16,999 bases of DNA. It comes from Candidatus Campbellbacteria bacterium CG10_big_fil_rev_8_21_14_0_10_35_52 (GTDB lineage Bacteria; Patescibacteriota; Minisyncoccia; Phycocordibacterales; UBA2163). This document shows, piece after piece, positions 1-5,492 of the stretch. The notes beneath the pieces were generated by a model. That model searched no databases. It was not told the DNA's origin and was given only the letters and a program-made list of their open reading frames with translations. The number at the start of each line of letters is the position of its first letter. The first letter of the stretch is position 1. The translations under genes and the position numbers were made by a program. Where the stretch lies: assembly GCA_002778715.1 (NCBI GenBank), contig PFAA01000034.1:1-16999 (forward strand), read 5' to 3'.

Positions 1-2048
1 TAAACATCCAAATTAGCCATTTTGGCGTTTGACTGAATAAATAATTTTCTTGAAATCACATCCGTGCCCATAAGAGTATCAAATACTTTATCGGCTTCAA
101 TCGTGTCGTCTATTGTTACTTGTTTCAAAACTCTTTTTTCAGGGTCCATCGTTGTCTCCCATAATTCTTCTGGGTTCATTTCTCCAAGCCCTTTATATCT
201 TTGGACAGAGATTTTTGAGCTTTTTTTGATTTCTGTTTCTTCACTATCTTCCGTTTCTGCGATTTCATCTTCTTTCTCTTCAACGCTTTCCGCGTCTTTG
301 CCGATTATTTTTATTTTTTCGGCGTCTGTATAAGCATACTGAATTTCTTTTCCTTTTTTTATTTTATAAAGCGGAGGTTGAGCGATATATAAATACCCAC
401 CTTCAATTATGGGCTTAAAATGCCTGTAGAAAAGCGTCAAAAGAAGCGTCCTTATATGCGCGCCGTCCACATCGGCGTCGGTCGCTATAATTATTTTATG
501 ATAACGAATTTTTGAAATATCAAAAACATCTCCTATCGCTGTTCCCATTGCCACGATGAGCGCTTTGATTTCAACGGATGTTAGCATCTTATCCAAGCGC
601 GCTCTTTCAACATTCAAAATTTTACCGCGAAGCGGGAGTATAGCTTGTGTCCTTCTATCTCTTCCCTGTTTGCTTGAACCGCCCGCCGAATCTCCTTCTA
701 CAATAAACACTTCGGATTCTTCCGCTCTTTTACTCTGGCAATCGGCAAGTTTTCCGGGAAGAGTCATTCCTTCAAGCGCGCCTTTTCTAAGCACGCTATC
801 TTTCGCCGCTTTTGCCGCTTTTCTCGCTTTAAGAGCAAGCGTAACTTTTCCAATAATAGCTTTCGCGTCATCAGGATGCTCTTCTAAAAATATGCCGAAA
901 CTTTCAGAAAATACAGCGTCTACCGCCCCTCGCGCTTCAACGCTTCCAAGTTTTCCTTTTGTCTGACCTTCAAACTGAATTTCATGCATTTTAACGGATA
1001 CAACAACAGTAAGTCCTTCAAGCGCATCGTCTCCTGTAAAATTATCTTCTTTGTCTTTTATTAAATTATTTTTTCGCGCGTGATTGTTTATAGTTCTTGT
1101 AAGCGCTGTCTTAAAGCCCGTTATATGCATTCCTCCTTCCGCATTGTATGTATTATTCGCAAAAGCGAGAATTCGCGACTGTATGTCGTCAATATATTGC
1201 AATGATATTTCAACAGCTACTTTGTCTATTTCTTTTTCTACATAAAAAATATTCTTATGTATCAATTTTTGATGTTGATTATAAAATTTAACAAGCGATA
1301 AAAGTCCTCCTTCAAAATAAAAAGTCATTGTGGGAACATCAAGAGCGAGTTCGCGCAAATAAAATATATTTTCTTTTTCTATTTTTCCTGTATATTCTCT
1401 CGCGTCAATAATAGAAATTCGCGCGCCTTTTACAAGATACGCTTGCTGACGAAGATGCTCTATGATTTTATTCCAATCATACTTAATTTCTTTAAAAATC
1501 TCGGGGTCGGCTTCAAATGTTATTATCGTTCCATTGTCTTTTGATTTGCCAACTTGTTTAACTGCAGCTTTGTTTTTTCCCTGAATATATTCCTGCATAA
1601 AAATTCCTCCATCTCTTCTTACCTCCGCTTTTGTGTAAATTGAAAGCGCGTTCACGACAGAGATGCCGACACCATGAAGTCCTCCCGATACTTTATATCC
1701 TTCTCCACCGAATTTACCGCCTGCATGAAGGGTCGTCATAACGGTCTCAAGCGCCGATACTTTCGTCTGCTTATGCTTATCCACGGGAATACCGCGTCCG
1801 TTATCCACAACACGAACTTGATTGTTTGGAAGAAGAGCGACCTCTATATCGTTGGCATATCCACCCATAGCTTCATCGCGCGAATTATCAAAAACTTCCC
1901 ATATAAGATGGTGAAGTCCTTCAATGCCTGTTGTGCCTATATACATTCCGGGACGCTTTCTGACCGGGTCTAAACCCTCCAATACGGTAATATCTTTAGC
2001 TCTGTAATGATTTTTTTTTACTATTGATTTGTTTTCTTTTTTAACCAT
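1..2048 (-). CDS. gyrB: DNA gyrase subunit B, complete except for its stop codon
   Basis: ATPase subunit of DNA gyrase, which introduces negative supercoils together with GyrA. The reading frame gives 682 residues from ATG at 2048 and ends in NLDV, the usual GyrB C-terminus (NLD-I/V); the next codon starts with TA at positions 2-1, so the stop is cut by the window edge. Visible motifs: GHKL ATP site with WEVFDNSRDEA and VDNGRGIP, the glycine-rich lid GGLHGVGISVVNA, TOPRIM EGDSAGGSSKQGRDR near residue 450 followed by PLRGKILNVERA, the metal-binding DADVDGAHIRT near 522, and QRYKGLGEMNP near 616. Between the TOPRIM half and the QRYKGLGEMN motif lies an acidic, low-complexity insert (about residues 560-600) that may be lineage-specific. 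A close -10/-35 pair lies upstream. ParE of topoisomerase IV has the same architecture; gyrB is preferred because reduced genomes usually keep only gyrase, but no partner is visible here. Confidence 0.93.
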   Translation of the reverse strand, partial: MVKKENKSIVKKNHYRAKDITVLEGLDPVRKRPGMYIGTTGIEGLHHLIWEVFDNSRDEAMGGYANDIEVALLPNNQVRVVDNGRGIPVDKHKQTKVSALETVMTTLHAGGKFGGEGYKVSGGLHGVGISVVNALSIYTKAEVRRDGGIFMQEYIQGKNKAAVKQVGKSKDNGTIITFEADPEIFKEIKYDWNKIIEHLRQQAYLVKGARISIIDAREYTGKIEKENIFYLRELALDVPTMTFYFEGGLLSLVKFYNQHQKLIHKNIFYVEKEIDKVAVEISLQYIDDIQSRILAFANNTYNAEGGMHITGFKTALTRTINNHARKNNLIKDKEDNFTGDDALEGLTVVVSVKMHEIQFEGQTKGKLGSVEARGAVDAVFSESFGIFLEEHPDDAKAIIGKVTLALKARKAAKAAKDSVLRKGALEGMTLPGKLADCQSKRAEESEVFIVEGDSAGGSSKQGRDRRTQAILPLRGKILNVERARLDKMLTSVEIKALIVAMGTAIGDVFDISKIRYHKIIIATDADVDGAHIRTLLLTLFYRHFKPIIEGGYLYIAQPPLYKIKKGKEIQYAYTDAEKIKIIGKDAESVEEKEDEIAETEDSEETEIKKSSKISVQRYKGLGEMNPEELWETTMDPEKRVLKQVTIDDTIEADKVFDTLMGTDVISRKLFIQSNAKMANLDV

Positions 2049-2093
2049 TTTCTTCAATAAAAATATAAGGATTTTTATCTTTTTTGTGTTTAA

Positions 2094-2122
2094 ATTATAG
2101 CAAAAATCTGCTTGAAATTCAA
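2094..2122 (-). promoter_or_regulatory. sigma-70-type promoter of gyrB
   Basis: On the minus strand TTGAAT (2122-2117) is followed after exactly 17 nt by TATAAT (2099-2094). This predicts a transcript start near 2087 and a 5' leader of about 39 nt. The leader holds only a weak purine stretch, GAAGAAA, directly before the ATG. Unlike several other genes in the window, gyrB therefore seems to have a real leader. Confidence 0.75.
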
Positions 2123-2178
2123 GTATTTTCGGATAATGTCCACACACATATAGCGGTTTTTGTCTTGATATCGGCTGT

Positions 2179-2500
2179 GGATTATGGAAGTTGAATGTCA
2201 ATAGATTGATGGAAATAAGCGAAGTTTTTAGAAAATTACCAGTGGAGTTCTTATCCGGATTTGATTATGGAAGTTAAACTTTAATAGATTAAAGAATTAA
2301 AAACAAGCGGAACTTTATTGAATCTAATTAGAACCAAAGTCGGCGATTTTGACATAAAAGATTCCAAAAAATTAAAAGTTATTAAAATTGCATCTTACCA
2401 GCGATAGCAAGTATACTATAATTTTGGATTATAAAAAATATAAAAAATAAAGGGTGTTATGTAAGACTGTAGATTATGGAAGTTGGACTTCAATAGTAAT
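2179..2500 (+). repeat. three dispersed copies of an ATTATGGAAGTT... repeat
   Basis: Copies start at about 2179, 2261 and 2471. All contain GATTATGGAAGTT, then a short variable part, then a version of ACTTCAATAG (TGTCAATAG, CTTTAATAG, CTTCAATAG). The second intergenic stretch (4906-4967) holds two related half-copies, TAGTCTGACTTCAATAG and TAGTTTGACTTCAAT, plus a third GACTTCAAG. The copies lie only between genes. Function unknown; they could be remnants of a small mobile repeat. Confidence 0.6.
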
Positions 2501-2503
2501 AGG

Positions 2504-2528
2504 AACTTGGACATTCAATGTCCAAGTT
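2504..2528. repeat. perfect 25-nt palindrome
   Basis: Arms AACTTGGACATT (2504-2515) and AATGTCCAAGTT (2517-2528) are exact complements around a single C. The outer seven bases, AACTTGG and CCAAGTT, are the same as those of the palindrome inside pheT (2929-2953), which has the same total length. No U-tract follows on either strand, so a simple terminator is unlikely. Confidence 0.8.
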
Positions 2529-2582
2529 ATTGTTTAACATTTTTTGACTTTCAGTTTTCTTTTCAACTTTTATGTCCGAGTT

Positions 2583-2630
2583 TAGAAATTAGACATTGAT
2601 AATTAGAAATTAGGAATTAGACATTTTTTA
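2583..2630. repeat. AATTAGAAATTAG simple repeat, copy 1 of 2
   Basis: This A/T-rich block reads AAATTAGACATTGATAATT, then AGAAATTAGGAATTAG, then ACATTTTTT. A near-identical block lies at 5079-5126 in the other large intergenic stretch, with one extra AGAAATT unit. The variable unit number suggests replication slippage within a dispersed repeat. No gene or function is assigned. Confidence 0.7.
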
Positions 2631-2716
2631 GCAATTTTACAAATTTTTAATTTTCAACTTTTATATCTTATGATACCGTTATGTAATTCTTATAAATAAT
2701 CCGACAGCGTGAGAAA

Positions 2717-4024
2717 TTATCTGACTTCCCATTTAAGATTATTGTTTAAAGCGACTGTTATTTTATCCATAATTTTATTGACTTCTTTATCTGAAAGTGT
2801 TTTATTATATGATTGAAATACAAGATTAAACGCATAAGAAATTTTGCCATCTTTTTTGAATTTATCAAAAAGTTTTATATTAACAAGAAGACCTTCTGCT
2901 TCTTTTTCTATTGTTCTATTGATATTGTAACTTGGTAACCCCGTTACCAAGTTGGCTTCTTTTTCTATTACTTCTAATAGAAGTTCATTTTTTACATCAG
3001 TTGGCACCCATATGGCAATATCTCTTAATATAAATGGATATTGAGAAATTGGTTTAAATACTATATTTGTTTTTTTATTAAGCTCTTCATAATTGTCTTT
3101 TGGCTCTGAAAGTTTTTCTAAAAGTATATTGAAATTTGTTTCAAATATTTTATCTTTCATTTCTCCTACCACATCAATACCAAGAAATTCTGAAAGTCTG
3201 TCTACTATATCTTCGTTTTTGTCTGACCAACCAATTGCAAATGATGTATATTCTTCATCCTCCTTAAACACATTCCCTATTTCAAAAATCTTTATAATAT
3301 CAGTATCAAGTAGTGGTAAATTTTTAACATTTTGTTCAAGAGCTTTTTTAAGTCCATCTCGTAAATCAATACGCAAAAAGTTTTTGTCAGACGCGAATGG
3401 TTTTTTAATTTCCACTTCTCCTTTGTTTCTAAATGAATATGTATAAACCTCTGAATATCCTTTATCCGCTAAAAATTGTTTTATTTTATTTGTATAGTAT
3501 AATTTTTTATTGATTTTAATTGCTTTTTCTGTCTTCTTCGGAAGTTTTGCTTCAATATTCTCATAACCGTAAATTCTCCCGACTTCTTCCATTAAATCCG
3601 CTTTTATTTTTATATCCATCCGTTCAAGAGGAGGATTTACAATAAAATCTTCCCCGTTTATTTCATAATTAAATCCTAATTTCTTAAATATATTCTCCGC
3701 TTCTTCTTGAGATATATTGGAGCCGAGAAATTTATTTATACCTGATACCGAAATACGTATTTTTGATTCGCTCAATTTCCCCGAGAATGGATTTTTTTTA
3801 AGCGAAGTGTTCAAAATAGCCGAAAGTTCCCTCGCGACACCTCCGTCTGAAGATGAATCTCCCGCCCGATTTGGCAATATGTCTATATTAAAAATATAAT
3901 CTCCGTCAATCTCTTCTATGTTTTCAACTTCATAAGAATGATATGTCAAAAGTTCCGCCAATTTTCTCGGCTCCGGCAATTTTTTGCTGAAATATTCCTG
4001 TATTTTATTATAACTTGCTTTCAT
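2717..4024 (-). CDS. pheT: phenylalanyl-tRNA synthetase beta subunit, minimal form without tRNA-binding and editing domains
   Basis: Beta subunit of PheRS, which with PheS joins phenylalanine to tRNA-Phe. It has 435 residues against about 800 in most bacteria. Domains seen: short B1 (1-70) with the family signature DILPNR near 48-53 and VAREL near 63-67; B5 (about 88-160, ending EEVGRIYGYENI); a degenerate catalytic-like domain (about 165-315); and a C-terminal ferredoxin-fold anticodon-binding domain (about 320-435, with RDIAIWVP and LFDKFKKDGKISYAF). The N-terminal EMAP-type tRNA-binding domain and the whole B3/B4 domain, which normally hydrolyses Tyr-tRNA-Phe, are absent; B1 runs straight into B5. 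Residues about 352-376 contain an in-frame 57-nt insertion bounded by IEKEA on both sides. The gene starts five bases after the pheS stop, so the two are surely co-transcribed. The call is secure; loss of editing is inferred from the missing domain. Confidence 0.93.
   Translation of the reverse strand: MKASYNKIQEYFSKKLPEPRKLAELLTYHSYEVENIEEIDGDYIFNIDILPNRAGDSSSDGGVARELSAILNTSLKKNPFSGKLSESKIRISVSGINKFLGSNISQEEAENIFKKLGFNYEINGEDFIVNPPLERMDIKIKADLMEEVGRIYGYENIEAKLPKKTEKAIKINKKLYYTNKIKQFLADKGYSEVYTYSFRNKGEVEIKKPFASDKNFLRIDLRDGLKKALEQNVKNLPLLDTDIIKIFEIGNVFKEDEEYTSFAIGWSDKNEDIVDRLSEFLGIDVVGEMKDKIFETNFNILLEKLSEPKDNYEELNKKTNIVFKPISQYPFILRDIAIWVPTDVKNELLLEVIEKEANLVTGLPSYNINRTIEKEAEGLLVNIKLFDKFKKDGKISYAFNLVFQSYNKTLSDKEVNKIMDKITVALNNNLKWEVR
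2898..2969 (-). repeat. 57-nt in-frame insertion in pheT with palindrome and flanking 15-nt direct repeats
   Basis: The 15-mer GCTTCTTTTTCTATT occurs at 2898-2912 and again at 2955-2969. The 42 nt between contain a perfect inverted repeat, arms AACTTGGTAAC (2929-2939) and GTTACCAAGTT (2943-2953) around CCC. The repeat period is 57 nt (19 codons), so the pheT frame is kept and the protein reads IEKEA, then NLVTGLPSYNINRT, then IEKEA. Ordinary PheT sequences pass from the LLEVI helix almost directly to the LFD strand here. The layout resembles a small palindromic element inserted with a target duplication, as in Rickettsia palindromic elements, but a local duplication cannot be excluded. Confidence 0.75.
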
Positions 4025-4029
4025 ATTTT

Positions 4030-4761
4030 TTAAAATTGCTGAATAAATCTTAAATCACCGCTGTAAAATAATCGCACATCGTCAATCCCATACTTTAACA
4101 TTCCAAGGCGGTCAATACCAACGCCAAACGCGAAACCCTGATATTTTTCAGAATCAATTTTTACATTTTTTAATACATTTGGATGAATCATTCCCGCTCC
4201 AAGCGCTTCTATAAAACCGCTGTTTTTACAAATTGAACATCCTTTACCGCCGCACTTAAAACATGATATATCCACTTCAATACCCGGCTCAACAAATGGA
4301 AAGAAACTTGGTCTAAATCTTATATCAATTTTCTTATTAAAAAATTTCTCAAGAAAAATTTTTAAAACGCCTTTTAATGTTCCGAGTGTTGTAACTTCAT
4401 CAACCATAAATCCTTCCAGCTGATAAAACTGCGTCTCATGCGTCGCATCTGTCGCTTCATTTCTAAACACTTTTCCCGGAACAATAATTCGCAAAGGCGG
4501 TTTATTATTTTCCATATAACGAATCTGAACATTGGAAGTGTGCGTTCGCATTACGGTATTTTCTTTATTTTTTACCCAAAAAGTATCCTGCATACCGCGC
4601 GCGGGATGATTTTTTGGTATATTAAGCGCGTCAAAATTATAATACTCACTCTCTATCTCTGGACCATATGCGACTTCAAAACCCAGAGCATAAAATATAG
4701 TATTTATCTCTTGTATTATCTGAGTTATCGGATGTAAATGTCCTCTTTTACAATTTGTCAT
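4030..4761 (-). CDS. pheS: phenylalanyl-tRNA synthetase alpha subunit, lacking the N-terminal coiled coil
   Basis: Catalytic subunit of PheRS. The 243 residues begin at the catalytic core (GHLHPITQIIQEI, near residues 7-19), while typical PheS has about 330-340 with an N-terminal coiled coil that contacts tRNA. An in-frame TAA lies 18 bases upstream of the ATG, so no longer start is possible. Class II signatures are intact: motif 2 in the region VFRNEATDATHETQFYQLEG, and motif 3 in GFAFGVGIDRLGML. A four-cysteine cluster (CFKCGGKGCSIC) precedes GFIEALGAGMIHP and probably binds zinc. A promoter with its -10 box seven bases before the ATG suggests leaderless transcription of pheST. With the matching reduction in PheT, the enzyme is inferred to be a minimal PheRS. 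Confidence 0.94.
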   Translation of the reverse strand: MTNCKRGHLHPITQIIQEINTIFYALGFEVAYGPEIESEYYNFDALNIPKNHPARGMQDTFWVKNKENTVMRTHTSNVQIRYMENNKPPLRIIVPGKVFRNEATDATHETQFYQLEGFMVDEVTTLGTLKGVLKIFLEKFFNKKIDIRFRPSFFPFVEPGIEVDISCFKCGGKGCSICKNSGFIEALGAGMIHPNVLKNVKIDSEKYQGFAFGVGIDRLGMLKYGIDDVRLFYSGDLRFIQQF

Positions 4762-4768
4762 TAGTGAT

Positions 4769-4797
4769 ACTTTAACTTAAAAAACGCGTGTTATCAA
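4769..4797 (-). promoter_or_regulatory. candidate promoter of pheST (leaderless)
   Basis: On the minus strand TTGATA (4797-4792) is separated by 17 nt from TAAAGT (4774-4769), which ends 7 nt before the pheS ATG. The predicted start of transcription is at or next to the start codon, and no ribosome binding site is visible. The -10 box is a weak match; the shared 6-8 nt spacing at five other genes in the window raises confidence. Confidence 0.5.
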
Positions 4798-5032
4798 CAC
4801 ACTGTATAAGTCCGCCTATTTTTGCAGTTTTCAGACAGATTAGATTTGTAATGATTATATTGTAACATAAATTCAATCGGAGTATTTTTGTTCTTGAAGA
4901 AAAATTGTAGTCTGACTTCAATAGATTTTAATTGTAGTTTGACTTCAATCAACTTGAACTGACTTCAAGTTTCTTTAAGTTAAGTTTTTAAAAAAATTTA
5001 ATAAGTTTATACAATCTATTGTAGTCAAAAAT

Positions 5033-5059
5033 ATATTTGGCGGTTAAACCGCCAAATAT
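5033..5059. repeat. perfect 27-nt palindrome
   Basis: Arms ATATTTGGCGGTT (5033-5045) and AACCGCCAAATAT (5047-5059) are exact complements around one A. As RNA it would form a strong hairpin on either strand, but no U-tract follows. It belongs structurally with the palindromes at 2504, 2929, 5141 and 12694. Confidence 0.8.
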
Positions 5060-5078
5060 TGAATGTTCAAGTTTAAAA

Positions 5079-5126
5079 ATTAGACATTGATAATTAGAAA
5101 TTAGAAATTAGAAATTAGACATTTTT
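5079..5126. repeat. AATTAGAAATTAG simple repeat, copy 2 of 2
   Basis: Near-identical to the block at 2583-2630, sharing AATTAGACATTGATAATT and the closing AATTAGACATTTTTT, but with one additional AGAAATT unit. It lies between two palindromes (5033-5059 and 5141-5163), just as copy 1 follows the palindrome at 2504-2528, so palindrome and simple repeat may travel together. Confidence 0.7.
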
Positions 5127-5140
5127 TATGTGTATCCGCA

Positions 5141-5163
5141 ACACCGAGGTTTAACCTCGGTGT
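5141..5163. repeat. perfect 23-nt palindrome
   Basis: Arms ACACCGAGGTT (5141-5151) and AACCTCGGTGT (5153-5163) are exact complements around one T. It is GC-rich compared with the surrounding A/T-rich sequence, which makes it stand out. No U-tract follows. Confidence 0.8.
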
Positions 5164-5479
5164 ATATAAAACTAACAATAGTTGTCGGTTTTAATGGTTG
5201 TCGGTTTTGAACTTAAATTTGTTTGATTGTCGCATTCTTTATTTCCTAAATACTGCAATATATATCTGAACTTAGACACTTTCTTACAAAAGAGAATTTA
5301 TAAAAAAACGCGACGCGGAGCGGGAGATGAAGAGGTAAGAAAAATTATAATTTAAAAAAAGTTATCAAAAATTACGCTATCGCTAAAAAAGTGATAATTT
5401 AAAAAAATAAAAGGTGATTGAAAGAATTTATGGCGCAAAATATTCGCGATTTTATTTTTTCGCTTATATGCGGCTGTGA

Positions 5480-5485
5480 TATACT
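5480..5485 (+). promoter_or_regulatory. -10 box of the helicase gene, leaderless arrangement
   Basis: TATACT at 5480-5485 ends 7 nt before the ATG at 5493, so transcription would start at or beside the start codon. The -35 position (about 5457-5462, TTTTCG) is poor. No ribosome binding site precedes the ATG. Confidence 0.5.
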
Positions 5486-5492
5486 CTAAATT

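Larger units (their letters stand above)
2123..2716. other. repeat-rich intergenic stretch between gyrB and pheT
   Basis: No credible gene is seen in these roughly 590 bases. The stretch is very AT-rich and holds three degenerate copies of an ATTATGGAAGTT... repeat, one perfect 25-nt palindrome (2504-2528) and an A/T-rich simple repeat based on AATTAGAAATTAG near 2583-2630 that recurs at 5079-5126. No tRNA or clear terminator for pheT is visible. Confidence 0.6.
4798..5479. other. repeat-rich intergenic stretch between divergent pheST and the helicase gene
   Basis: No gene is supported in these roughly 680 bases. They hold half-copies of the ACTTCAATAG repeat (4906-4967), a perfect palindrome at 5033-5059, the second copy of the AATTAGAAATTAG block (5079-5126) and a second palindrome at 5141-5163. 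The last 200 bases are A/T-rich with two related stretches of AATTTAAAAAAA near 5350 and 5395 and no further recognisable element before the helicase promoter. Confidence 0.6.

Noticed and set aside
556..1973. Plus-strand reading frames at 64-333, 556-966 and 1674-1973
   Set aside because: They lie opposite gyrB, whose minus-strand frame is continuous and rich in conserved motifs; their proteins are low-complexity and serine-rich with no recognisable domain.
1..2048. parE (topoisomerase IV) instead of gyrB
   Set aside because: Cannot be fully excluded from the sequence, but the NLDV end and the expected single type II topoisomerase of a reduced genome favour gyrB.
2123..2716. tRNA gene or CRISPR array in the intergenic stretches
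   Set aside because: No GTTCRA T-arm, cloverleaf or regularly spaced identical repeats with spacers; the repeats are degenerate and irregular.
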